From JBOHRE01 sp050732635 (GTDB taxonomy: Bacteria; Gemmatimonadota; Gemmatimonadetes; Longimicrobiales; RSA9): 18,218 nucleotides of DNA. The position numbers and the translations under genes are program-made. The notes below the pieces were generated by a model, which made no database searches, was not told where the DNA came from, and was given only the letters and a program-made list of their open reading frames with translations. Positions 7,266-15,061 of this stretch are shown here, piece by piece. Every line of letters begins with the position of its first letter. Positions within the stretch are counted from its first letter, which is position 1. Location of the stretch: NCBI GenBank assembly GCA_050732635.1, contig JBOHRE010000067.1, positions 1 through 18,218 of the forward strand, in the 5' to 3' direction.

Positions 7266-9644
7266 ATGTCGGAGGAGAACACGCTGACGCAGTACACCGG
7301 ATCGGAGCCGCTGGCCCCGACGGCTCCGCCGGGTCTGGCCACGTCGCTGGCGGACGAGGATGATGGGGGTTCGCTCTCGCTGCGTCGCTATCTCGATGCG
7401 GCGCGCCGCTACCGCTGGGCGATCCTGGCGGTCGTGGTGGTGGGCACCGGCATCGGTGTGGTCGTGGCCGAGCTGGCGCCGCAGCAGTACTCCGCGCAGG
7501 CGACGGTCTGGATCGAGGGCGGCGGCGGCGGCGCGGGTCCGATCCAGTCGGGCGAGCTGCTGAGCCAGACGACGGCGTGGCTGGACCTGTTGAAATCCTA
7601 TGTCGTGCTCGACCACGTGGTGCGTGAGCGGAAGCTGTACTTGCAGCCGAGGAGTCACGCGGATTCGCTGAAGTTCGCGTCGTTCGCGCTGAAGGACCGC
7701 TTCCGTCCAGGGCGCTACGAGCTCAGCATCTCGAGCGACCGCAACCGCTTCGTGCTGAGCAGCCGGGTAGGCGGCCTGCTGCAGGAAGGTGTGCTGGGCG
7801 ACAGCATCGGGCCCGAGCAGGGCTTCGCCTGGCAGCCCGCACGGCGGCTGTTCCAGGCCGGAGAGCGCGTCGAGTTCGAGCTGCTCGTGCCGCGCGAGGT
7901 GTCGCTCGAGCTGGGCAAGGAGCTGAACGCCTCGGTCGATCCGAAGCGCGGCAACTTCATGCGGCTGACGCTGCGGCAGCCCACGGCGGCGGGCGCGGCG
8001 GGCGTGCTCAATGCCGTGGTCGACCGCTTCATGGAGGTCGCGACCGACCTGAAGCGCTCCAAGCTGGAGGAGCTGACGCTGATCCTGAACGAGCAGCTCG
8101 CGTACGCCGACCAGAACCTGCGCACCTCGGAGATGGCGCTCGAGGGCTTCCGCATCCAGACCATCACGCTGCCCTCGGACGAGTCGGCCGTGCCGGTGCC
8201 CGCGGGGCTCGCGTCCACCATCCCCGGCGCTTACAGCCAACACTTCGCGCTGAAGGTGCAGGCGGATCAGATCCGACAGGACCGTGAGGCTCTGGCGGCG
8301 ACGCTGCGGCGCGGCGTCACGCCCGAAGCCCTGGAGATCATCCCGGCGGTAGGAACATCGTCCAGTCTCAGAGGCGCCATTTCCGAGCTGACCGGCAAGA
8401 AGGCCGAGCTGCGCGGCTGGCTGCACCGCTATACCGAAGCGCACCCGCCGGTGGTTCAGCTCCAGCAGGAGATCGACAACCTCGAGCAGCGCATCCTGCC
8501 GGCGTTGATCGGCGACCTCGACACCGAGCTGGGTGAGCGGTTCAATCAGATCCAGTCCGAGATCGGCAGCTCCGGCGACGAGCTGCAGCAGATTCCGCCG
8601 CGCATGATCGAGGAGGCGCGCCTGCGGCGGCAGGTCGCGATTGCCGAGAACCTGTATACCACGCTGCAGAAGCGCTACGAGGAGTCGCGGCTGGGCGCCG
8701 CGAGCAGCCTGGCGGACATCAGCGTGCTGGACCGCGCCGCCGTGCCGCAGCGGCCGGTGAAGGACACGAAGCCGCGCATCATCGTCATGGCGTTTCTGGG
8801 CAGCCTGGGCGTCGGCCTGCTCGGCGCGGTGCTGCGCGATCGCTTCGACTCGCGCCTGCGCTACCCCGAGGAGGTCACGGCCGGCCTCGGTCTGCCCATC
8901 ATCGGCGGTCTGCCCGCGATCCCGCAGAACGGCAAGGCGCACCACGGCGAGAGTTTCGAGCAGGTGATCGAAGCGTTCCGCACCATCCGCCTGAGTCTGA
9001 TTCACGCGTATGGCAAGGCCGGGCCGCTCATCATCACCGTCAGCAGCCCGGGCAGCGGCGACGGCAAGTCGTTCGTCAGCTCGAACCTGGCGGTCGCCTT
9101 CGCGGAGCTGGGCTACAAGACCGCGCTGGTCGACGCCGACGTGCGCCGCGGCCGGCTGCATCACCTCTTCCAGCAGACGCACCGCAGGCCGGGGCTCACC
9201 GAGTATCTGCAGGGCTCGCTCGAGCTGGACGGGCTGATCCAATCCACGCAGTACCCCTTGCTGAGTCTGATCACCTGCGGCGCGAGGCAGCACAATGCGC
9301 CCGAGCTGTTGGGGATGCGGCGGATGCGCGACCTGCTGCAGCACGTGCGCTCGCGGCACCAGGTCGTGATCGTCGACTCCTCACCGCTCGGCGCCGGCGC
9401 CGACGCGTTCATGCTCAGTACTCTGACCGGTCATCTGCTGCTCGTGCTGCGCGCCGGCTCGACCGACCGCCAGCTCGCCGAGGCGAACCTCGGGCTGCTG
9501 CAGCGTCTGCCCGTGCGTCTGGTCGGCGCCGTCCTCAACGCCGTGCCGCGCACCGGCAGCTACCGCTATTACGGCTATCTCAGCGGCTACGAGACCAGCG
9601 ACGAAGAGTCGGCGAGCAGCCCAGCGGTCATTCAGGCCACCTGA
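7266..9644 (+). CDS. Polysaccharide co-polymerase / tyrosine autokinase (Wzc-like)
   Basis: A 792-residue inner-membrane BY-kinase that sets EPS chain length and couples it to export. The Wzz domain starts after TM1 (about 49-70). A long periplasmic part follows, with coiled-coil stretches (about 265-300 and 370-420), and TM2 is near 507-525. The cytoplasmic kinase has Walker A SSPGSGDGKS (about 595-605), Walker A' LVDADVRRGR, and Walker B VVIVDSS. The C-terminus carries five tyrosines (Y766, 768, 769, 771, 775) in YRYYGYLSGY, the usual autophosphorylation cluster. The ATG has GAGG seven bases upstream. Length and order are those of fused proteobacterial-type enzymes. No separate Wzy or flippase is in the window. 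Confidence 0.93.
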   Translation: MSEENTLTQYTGSEPLAPTAPPGLATSLADEDDGGSLSLRRYLDAARRYRWAILAVVVVGTGIGVVVAELAPQQYSAQATVWIEGGGGGAGPIQSGELLSQTTAWLDLLKSYVVLDHVVRERKLYLQPRSHADSLKFASFALKDRFRPGRYELSISSDRNRFVLSSRVGGLLQEGVLGDSIGPEQGFAWQPARRLFQAGERVEFELLVPREVSLELGKELNASVDPKRGNFMRLTLRQPTAAGAAGVLNAVVDRFMEVATDLKRSKLEELTLILNEQLAYADQNLRTSEMALEGFRIQTITLPSDESAVPVPAGLASTIPGAYSQHFALKVQADQIRQDREALAATLRRGVTPEALEIIPAVGTSSSLRGAISELTGKKAELRGWLHRYTEAHPPVVQLQQEIDNLEQRILPALIGDLDTELGERFNQIQSEIGSSGDELQQIPPRMIEEARLRRQVAIAENLYTTLQKRYEESRLGAASSLADISVLDRAAVPQRPVKDTKPRIIVMAFLGSLGVGLLGAVLRDRFDSRLRYPEEVTAGLGLPIIGGLPAIPQNGKAHHGESFEQVIEAFRTIRLSLIHAYGKAGPLIITVSSPGSGDGKSFVSSNLAVAFAELGYKTALVDADVRRGRLHHLFQQTHRRPGLTEYLQGSLELDGLIQSTQYPLLSLITCGARQHNAPELLGMRRMRDLLQHVRSRHQVVIVDSSPLGAGADAFMLSTLTGHLLLVLRAGSTDRQLAEANLGLLQRLPVRLVGAVLNAVPRTGSYRYYGYLSGYETSDEESASSPAVIQAT

Positions 9645-9883
9645 TGAGCGCTGTGGCACTGCACGCGCACCGATGCCACGCGAGCTGCAGCGTTGTCGCG
9701 CGCTCGCAACGATCGACACAATCCGTCGGAACCAGGCGTTGTGCCGAACCTTGCGCCTGGGCTGTAAATGACTACGGTGCAACAGCTTGTGCCGCCTCGA
9801 GCACGCCACGCGGCGATCGGTATTCTTCTTGAAGAACGGCCGTTGCATTTCTGTCGTAAACAACCACGAACCCGAGCGGCCGA
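9645..9883. other. Gap between kinase and zinc-ribbon genes
   Basis: About 240 bases. It contains box copy C (9694-9712) and a weak half-match at 9852 (TGTCGTA...ACGA). A 62-codon frame starts at an ATG overlapping the kinase stop (TGATG), but its composition looks non-coding. No sigma-54 element with correct spacing was found here. Confidence 0.5.
9694..9718. promoter_or_regulatory. TGTCGCG-N5-GCAAC box, copy C
   Basis: The sequence is TGTCGCG, cgctc, GCAACGA, followed by TCGACA. It is an exact match to the shared core and also carries a second CGACA half. It lies about 190 bases before the zinc-ribbon/export gene pair. Confidence 0.55.
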
Positions 9884-10108
9884 ATGTACTGTCAACGCTG
9901 TGAGCTGCTGCCCACGGTGCAACGCTCGACGCATCGGCTCCTCACGCGGGAGCATGGGTGGGAACGGCTCAGTCCCCTGCTTTGCCAGCGCTGTGGCTCG
10001 CTGCTGCCGCTCGTCTCCGCGCACGACCTGATGCTCAGTAATCTCGCACGGCTGGCCCGCTTCGGGCTCGCGGCCGGCGAGCAACCGATTGTGAAGGTGA
10101 GTTTGTGA
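9884..10108 (+). CDS. Small zinc-ribbon-like protein
   Basis: A 74-residue frame beginning MYCQRC, with a second CQRC after 27 residues (C3, C6, C34, C37), the pattern of a four-cysteine zinc or rubredoxin-like knuckle. The remainder is basic and Leu-rich. Its stop overlaps the start of the export gene as GTGA, which argues that it is translated and coupled to export. The ribosome site is weak (GAGCGG). I know no family for it. It could be a small regulator or assembly factor, or a chance frame; the repeated CQRC and the stop/start overlap favour a gene. Confidence 0.5.
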   Translation: MYCQRCELLPTVQRSTHRLLTREHGWERLSPLLCQRCGSLLPLVSAHDLMLSNLARLARFGLAAGEQPIVKVSL

Positions 10109-10911
10109 TTGCTGTCCGTGCCCTCTGGGTCTCGATTCTCCTCGCCAGCGCAGTCCTCTGTCCGCTTCCGGGTGCCGCCCAGTCAGCCACGATCGGCTGG
10201 AACCCGGAAGGGCTCCAGCTCACGCGCCCAGAGCTACAGGAGATGCTGGTGCGCTACGACAGCGCGGCCCTGTCGACGGCCTACAGTGATGCGTTGCGCG
10301 AGCAGGCCCGAGCCGAATCGGAGCTGGTGCGTGCGCGGCTCGAGAACGGCGATTTCCGTGTGGGCGACCGCATCTCGCTCATCGTGGAGAGCGAACCCAC
10401 CATGACCGACACGTTCGTGGTGGCGGCCAATACCGAGCTCAGGCTGCCGGTCATTGGTGCGATCTCGCTGCAGGGCGTGCTGCGATCGGAGCTGACGGAC
10501 CACCTGACGCGCGAGCTGGGGCGCTACATCCGCGAGCCGTCGGTGCAGGCCATGCCGTTGCTGCGGGTCGGCGTCATCGGCACGGTAGGGCAGCAGGGCT
10601 TCCACATGTTCCCCGCGCCCATGCTGCTCAGCGACGCGCTCATGTCCGTCGGCGCGCTCGGTGCCAACGTGAATCTCGAGGGCATCGAGATCAAGCGCAG
10701 CGGCACCGTGATCTGGAAAGGCGAGGCAGTGCGCCGCGCGTTACAGGAGGGCCGCACGCTCGATCAGCTCAGTCTGCAGGCCGGCGACGAGATCGAGGTG
10801 GGGCAGCGGCGGAATTTCGGCATAGGGAGCATCGGCCAGAGTGCACGCGCGCTGCGCTGGATGGTTATCGGCATTCCCAGCCTGATCCTGGCGATCGCGC
10901 GCATCTTCTAG
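10105..10911 (+). CDS. Polysaccharide export protein (Wza-like)
   Basis: A 268-residue envelope protein. The signal peptide is about 1-25, with a likely cut in GAAQSA; the Cys at 19 (AVLC) is not a good lipobox. A helical stretch (35-85) precedes the Poly_export domain, which begins near FRVGDRISLIVESEP (about 90) and contains TELRLPVIGAISL. An SLBB-like segment follows (VGVIGTVGQQGF...LLSDALMSVGAL). The C-terminus is one hydrophobic helix (WMVIGIPSLILAIARIF), which fits the outer-membrane helix of Wza. It would form the export channel that works with the Wzc-like kinase upstream. The start is GTG at 10105, overlapping the previous stop. Its TAG stop overlaps the stop of the convergent sulfotransferase (CTAG). 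Confidence 0.85.
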   Translation: MIAVRALWVSILLASAVLCPLPGAAQSATIGWNPEGLQLTRPELQEMLVRYDSAALSTAYSDALREQARAESELVRARLENGDFRVGDRISLIVESEPTMTDTFVVAANTELRLPVIGAISLQGVLRSELTDHLTRELGRYIREPSVQAMPLLRVGVIGTVGQQGFHMFPAPMLLSDALMSVGALGANVNLEGIEIKRSGTVIWKGEAVRRALQEGRTLDQLSLQAGDEIEVGQRRNFGIGSIGQSARALRWMVIGIPSLILAIARIF

Positions 10912-12038
10912 CGGTTCTCGAGCGCGGGGCGGCTGGCCGCCGCCACACTGCCGTACATCCTCTCGAGCGGGTAATCGCTGTCCTCGAGCGCATCGGCGCA
11001 CCACGTCAGGATGCGCCGCCTGAGGTCGCCGGGCACATCGTGGTGCCGGTCGGCCGTGCCGCGCACGAAGAGGTCGGCGTGCGTCGCCAGGATATGGGGC
11101 GGGTGCATCTCGAAGGTGGTGCGGTGCCGCTGCATGTAGTCGAAGCTGCACTTGCGCACGACGGCCCCGATCTCGTCGTCTGTGAGCGTGCTCATGCCGA
11201 GAAACGCGGCGACGCGGCGGGCGACGCCGGCGAGGTCGGCCTTCATCTCCTCGAAGTGCACGAGCAGCACGTTCTCGCTCTGTCGCGCGCGCTGCCACCA
11301 GCCGGCCACATGCTCCGGCCAGGGTCCCCACCACATCTCCTCCGAGCAGAACCAGGACTCGAGCTGCGCCAGATCCGGTCCGAGCGCGCCGGTGTTCGTG
11401 GCAAGGAAGTCGGCGCAGCTGGCGAAGCAGGAGACGGGGTGGCGCGCGACATAGATGTAGCGGGCCGTCGGCCCGAACGGGCAGAGACGCGTGGGCAGGT
11501 GGGTCTTGATCACGCGTGACGGGCGCTCGCTGCCGATCAGCGGTGCGGCCTCGACCGGCACGCTCTTCAGGCCCTCGAGCCAGGGCGACACCGCGTAGAG
11601 CGCGCGGCCGGATTCGACGAGATCACCCGCGCCGCGTTGCAGCACCTCGTAGACCAGGTGCTGCATCCAGGTCGTGCCACATTTCATCTGGGTGACGACG
11701 AAGATGTCGTGCGCCGCCGGCCGATAGCGCTCGGCCCGCGCGAAGCTCTCGGCACTGCAGGTACCCTTCGGTCCGGCAACCTCAGCGTGGGTGAAGCTGG
11801 AGCGCTCGAAAGTGAAGCTGGAGAAACGGCCGAGCAGGCTCAGGATCGGATACAGCAGCGTCGCATGCAGGCGCAGTGTGCGCTTGAAGCGGTCGCGCGC
11901 GGCCGGCTCGAGGCCGTAGTAGGCGAGTCCTCGGGTGCGGCGGTCCTCCCAGGCGAGAACGAAGGACAGGTAGACGAGCTGGACGAGGAAGAAGGCTGCG
12001 GCGGCGGCCGCCAGCAGGATCCACGCAACGGCGCTCAA
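10908..12038 (-). CDS. Membrane-anchored sulfotransferase
   Basis: A 376-residue PAPS-dependent sulfotransferase. The N-terminal hydrophobic helix (about 5-28) anchors it with the catalytic domain in the cytoplasm. The 5'-phosphosulfate loop is TQMKCGTTWMQ (116-126), followed by RVIKTHLPT with the likely catalytic His180 and the 3'-phosphate site RHPVSCFAS (199-207). The C-terminal part includes the usual LLVHFEEMKAD region. The start is TTG at 12038, overlapping the preceding stop as TTGA, so it is coupled to the degenerate receiver protein. The substrate is unknown. Proximity to EPS genes suggests a sulfated polysaccharide or glycolipid, but the enzyme resembles those acting on small alcohols as much as those acting on carbohydrates. 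Confidence 0.88.
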   Translation of the reverse strand: MSAVAWILLAAAAAAFFLVQLVYLSFVLAWEDRRTRGLAYYGLEPAARDRFKRTLRLHATLLYPILSLLGRFSSFTFERSSFTHAEVAGPKGTCSAESFARAERYRPAAHDIFVVTQMKCGTTWMQHLVYEVLQRGAGDLVESGRALYAVSPWLEGLKSVPVEAAPLIGSERPSRVIKTHLPTRLCPFGPTARYIYVARHPVSCFASCADFLATNTGALGPDLAQLESWFCSEEMWWGPWPEHVAGWWQRARQSENVLLVHFEEMKADLAGVARRVAAFLGMSTLTDDEIGAVVRKCSFDYMQRHRTTFEMHPPHILATHADLFVRGTADRHHDVPGDLRRRILTWCADALEDSDYPLERMYGSVAAASRPALENR

Positions 12039-13006
12039 TTCGCTGCGCCGGGCTCACCCCAGAAGAGGATCGGCTGATCCGGCAGCGCCTGTGAGCGGCG
12101 CAGCGCCACGGTGGCGCGGATCAACAGGTCGACCGGATCGAGGTCGGCGCCGTGGAAGTTCGGCACGGCGAAGCAGCCGGCATGGATCTCGGTCGGCGGC
12201 AGGCCGCCGTTGCCATCCGGCACGCCGCGGCTGGCGGCATCCGCGATGCGCCGGGCGAGGCCGAGCGCGCCCTCGCGGTCGGTCTGCGGCGCCAGCACGA
12301 CGAACTCACGGGGTCCGAGCCGGCCGATCGCATCCGATCCGCGCGTCAGGCGCTTGAACAGCTCGACAGCCTCGCGCGCCCGGCCCGGCTCCGCTTCGGG
12401 CGTCTGCGGCTCGGCGGCAAAGACCACGCAACCGATGGGCAGGTCGTGCCGCGCCGCCTGCAGCGCCAGCTCCTTCACCCGGACCAGCATGCCCTGCACG
12501 TTGTAGAACCCCGACTCGAGGTCGACCAGACTCTGCTCGCGCGCGCGATCCGCGGCGCGCTTCGATCGGATGAACGTGACGAGCTTGTGGACGAGCGGGT
12601 CGATATTCAGCGGTAGCGAACAGAAATCCCACGCGCCGGCTTCGAGCGCCTCGCTCACGGCCTCCTGCCGGGTGGCGCCCGAGCTGATCACCAGCAGCGG
12701 CGTCGTCGGACCGCACGCCGGGTCGACCCGCAGGGCCCGGCACAGCTCCGGCGCACCCATGTCCGGCAGGTTGACGTCGATCAGGATGGCATCCGGCCGG
12801 GATACGCTCGCCTGCTCCACGGTCTGGGCACCCGTGAAGGCATACAGGATCGCGAACCCCTTGGCGGCCAACACGCTCTCCAGGGACCGCGCCGTCCATT
12901 CCTGCGCATTCGCCACGAGCACGAGCGCGGGCGGGACCAGGTCGATCTCCAGGGCCTCGCCGCCCCTGTCGCTCGATCGAATGCTGTTCAAGAGACGCGT
13001 GCTCAC
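12035..13006 (-). CDS. Degenerate receiver plus degenerate GGDEF protein
   Basis: A 323-residue cytoplasmic protein. Residues about 26-148 have the receiver fold. The phospho-acceptor is kept (LIDVNLPD), but the acidic pair is replaced (VANAQEW) and the conserved Lys-Pro is Leu-Pro (CSLPLNID). Residues about 158-310 look like a GGDEF domain whose signature loop is LGPREF, so cyclase activity is unlikely. It may bind c-di-GMP or act through protein contacts. The start is an annotated GTG with AAG directly before it; a TTG at 12991 is the alternative. It overlaps the sulfotransferase gene by four bases. Pairing with the divergent HD-GYP operon hints at a shared c-di-GMP theme. Confidence 0.75.
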   Translation of the reverse strand: MSTRLLNSIRSSDRGGEALEIDLVPPALVLVANAQEWTARSLESVLAAKGFAILYAFTGAQTVEQASVSRPDAILIDVNLPDMGAPELCRALRVDPACGPTTPLLVISSGATRQEAVSEALEAGAWDFCSLPLNIDPLVHKLVTFIRSKRAADRAREQSLVDLESGFYNVQGMLVRVKELALQAARHDLPIGCVVFAAEPQTPEAEPGRAREAVELFKRLTRGSDAIGRLGPREFVVLAPQTDREGALGLARRIADAASRGVPDGNGGLPPTEIHAGCFAVPNFHGADLDPVDLLIRATVALRRSQALPDQPILFWGEPGAAN

Positions 13007-13053
13007 CTTGGCAAAGTTTCGGCTGGGGAAGTCCAGCCAAGCTGCAGGAACCG

Positions 13054-13069
13054 TGCGTGAGCGCTGCCA
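13054..13069 (-). promoter_or_regulatory. Possible sigma-54 promoter of the receiver gene
   Basis: On the minus strand the element is TGGCAG-CGCTC-ACGCA. The -24 block matches five of six bases and the -12 GC is correctly spaced, but TT is replaced by AC. The start would be near 13042, 36 bases before the GTG. Confidence 0.35.
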
Positions 13070-13198
13070 CGCTTCTTCGACGATCCCGACAGCGGCGGTG
13101 CTGCAGGAAAGTCCCGGCCGCGGCCGCCGCTGCCGTCATTTCCGGGTGTGGCAAAACTTTACGCACGGCGAAGCGGCGCCACAATAGCTTCGGCTCTC

Positions 13199-13217
13199 TG
13201 TCGCGGACCCGCAACGA
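13199..13217. promoter_or_regulatory. TGTCGCG-N5-GCAAC box, copy D
   Basis: The sequence is TGTCGCG, gaccc, GCAACGA, an exact core match identical to copy C outside the spacer. It is about 130 bases upstream of the minus-strand sigma-54-like element and about 117 bases before the HEAT gene. Confidence 0.55.
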
Positions 13218-13333
13218 CCAGCAGCGGCCGGCACGCAGAGCACGCTGACGGGACTACCGGGCCCGCGACGCCGTTTCGTACAGGGGCTCGCCCGTGTTAG
13301 ATTTACAGAAATCCCCACATCATTTCCGAAGCC

Positions 13334-15061
13334 GTGACTGACGCAGCCGCATCCAGCATCTCTGCCGACGCGGGGTCGGCGCCCGACCACCAGGCTGACG
13401 AGCCGGCGATCCAGCCGAACCTCGTCGCCCAGCTGCTCGGCACGCTCGGCAAGGCCTACCGTGCGCACCGCATCTACGAGGCGAACAACCCGGTCTACCA
13501 GCGCTTCGTCAGGAGCGTGCGCGACGGCTTCACCCAGCTCTGGACCCACGCCGCCTCGCTCGAGCTGCGCGTCGACGAGCACGCCTTCGACTGGAACGGC
13601 ACCGCGTTCGAGGTCGGCGAAGGCCGCGACAGTCTGGCCTTCCTCTTCTACAAGGACGGCATCCGCTACATCAGTTTTCTGCCCGGCTTCGAGGAGGAGG
13701 TCGACCGATTCCTCGAGGCGACGCACCGCGCGCGGCAGGTCGAGCAGTACGCCGATGATCTGATCTCGCTGCTCTGGGAAGCCGACTTCGCGTCGTTCCG
13801 CCACTCCTACGTCGATCAGGTTGCCGATGCGGTGGAGGTGCCGGACGCGGGGCCGCCGCTGAAAGGAACGGTCGCGCCGGAGCAGATCGCTGCGGAGATC
13901 CGCGAAACGGCGCTGGCGAGCGGCGCGCCAGCGCCCGCGGCGGCGGGTCTGAGTCGGGACGATTTCGAGGAGACGCTCTACTTCCTGGATGAGGAGGAGC
14001 TGGCGCGGGTGCAGGCGGAAATCCAGCGCGAATGGCAGCGGGACGCGCGCACGGACGTGCTGAACGCGCTGTTCGACCGGCTGGAGGATTCCGAGACCGA
14101 GCGCCAGACGCGGATCCTGCAGGTCCTGCAACAGCTGCTGCCGGCGCTGCTCGGGCGGGGCGATCTGAAGGGCGCGGCGACGGTGCTGGTCGAGCTGGAG
14201 GGGCTGCTGCAGAGCGACAGCGCGCTGCTGCCGGAGTCGCGCGCGCAGGCGGACCGTCTGCTGGACGAGCTGAGCGAGCCGGAGATCCTGACGCAACTGC
14301 TGTCGGGCATGGAGCAGCGCTCTATCGAGCCGGACGCGGAGGATCTGGGCGTGTTCCTGAAGCACCTGCGGCCGCAGGCGATGCCGATCCTGATCCGGGC
14401 GATCGAGCTGACGAGCGACCGTCGGGTGGGTGAGCGGTTGCGCGCGGCGATGGAGGGCATCGCCCGCGAGCACACGGACGTGGTGCTGCAACTGCTGCGC
14501 GAGGACGATCCGACGCTGACCGCGGGAGCGGCACGCCTGACCGGGCGCATCGGTCTGACGGAGGCGGCGCAACCACTCGTCGCACTGCTCGAGCATCCGG
14601 CCGAGCACGTACGCGTTGCGGCGGTCGAGGCGCTGGCACAGTTGCGGTCGGCGACCACCGTCGCGGCGCTGGAGAAGGCGATTCAGGATCCGAGTCGCGA
14701 TGTCCGGCTGGTCGCGATCCGCGGCCTGGGATCACTCGGCTATCGTCCGGCGCGCCTGCGCCTCGAGCAGGTGCTGCAGCAGCGGGAGATGCGCGATGCC
14801 GACCTGACCGAGATGATCGCCTTCTTCGAAGCCTACGCTGCGGTGGCCGGTGCCGAGGGCGTACCGTTCCTCGACCGGCTGTTGAACGGGCGTACCCTGA
14901 TCGCCGGGCGGCAACCCACGGAAGTGCGAGCCTGCGCCGCGCGGGCTCTCGGCACGATCCGCACGCCCGCGGCGCAGGAGTCGCTGCGCAAAGCGGCCGG
15001 CGAGAAGGACCCGCTGGTGCGCAACGCCATCGCCGGCGCCCTGCGCGAAGGCACCCCATGA
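13334..15061 (+). CDS. HEAT-repeat protein
   Basis: A 575-residue cytoplasmic protein of unknown function. Residues about 28-150 form an alpha/beta domain (HRIYEANNP, then LELRVDEHAFDWNG, then LAFLFYKDGIRYISFLPG) that resembles the N-terminus of the next protein. A Glu-rich helical linker follows (about 200-330). Residues about 350-575 are HEAT repeats, for example LVALLEHPAEHVRVAAVEALAQL and AIQDPSRDVRLVAIRGLGSLG, which normally make a protein-binding solenoid. The start is GTG 13334, with only a weak ribosome site. The stop overlaps the HD-GYP start as ATGA, so the products are probably made together and may form a complex. Confidence 0.8.
   Translation: MTDAAASSISADAGSAPDHQADEPAIQPNLVAQLLGTLGKAYRAHRIYEANNPVYQRFVRSVRDGFTQLWTHAASLELRVDEHAFDWNGTAFEVGEGRDSLAFLFYKDGIRYISFLPGFEEEVDRFLEATHRARQVEQYADDLISLLWEADFASFRHSYVDQVADAVEVPDAGPPLKGTVAPEQIAAEIRETALASGAPAPAAAGLSRDDFEETLYFLDEEELARVQAEIQREWQRDARTDVLNALFDRLEDSETERQTRILQVLQQLLPALLGRGDLKGAATVLVELEGLLQSDSALLPESRAQADRLLDELSEPEILTQLLSGMEQRSIEPDAEDLGVFLKHLRPQAMPILIRAIELTSDRRVGERLRAAMEGIAREHTDVVLQLLREDDPTLTAGAARLTGRIGLTEAAQPLVALLEHPAEHVRVAAVEALAQLRSATTVAALEKAIQDPSRDVRLVAIRGLGSLGYRPARLRLEQVLQQREMRDADLTEMIAFFEAYAAVAGAEGVPFLDRLLNGRTLIAGRQPTEVRACAARALGTIRTPAAQESLRKAAGEKDPLVRNAIAGALREGTP

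Larger units (their letters stand above)
13007..13333. other. Divergent control region, receiver / HEAT genes
   Basis: A 327-base gap without a convincing gene. It holds a minus-strand sigma-54-like element (13054-13069) and box copy D (13199-13217). It also has two related direct repeats, TGGCAAAGTTT (13009-13019) and TGGCAAAACTTT (13149-13160), and an AT-rich stretch (13293-13310) that may hold the -10 region of the HEAT gene. No clear -35 was seen. Confidence 0.5.

Noticed and set aside
6984..9359. A 791-codon open frame antisense to the BY-kinase gene
   Set aside because: High GC makes long antisense frames common. The translation is Arg/Gln/Leu-rich without domains, whereas the plus strand encodes a complete Wzc-like kinase with all motifs.
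9774..9797. TGCAA-N6-GTGCC as a minus-strand sigma-54 promoter
   Set aside because: The spacer is six rather than five bases, and no minus-strand gene starts downstream of it.
9644..9832. A 62-codon frame whose ATG overlaps the kinase stop
   Set aside because: The overlap is attractive, but the translation is not protein-like. The frame contains box copy C and ends before the next gene.
13149..13164. TGGCAAAACTTTACGC on the plus strand as a sigma-54 promoter for the HEAT gene
   Set aside because: The GG-to-GC separation is one base too long, and this spacing is strict for sigma-54.
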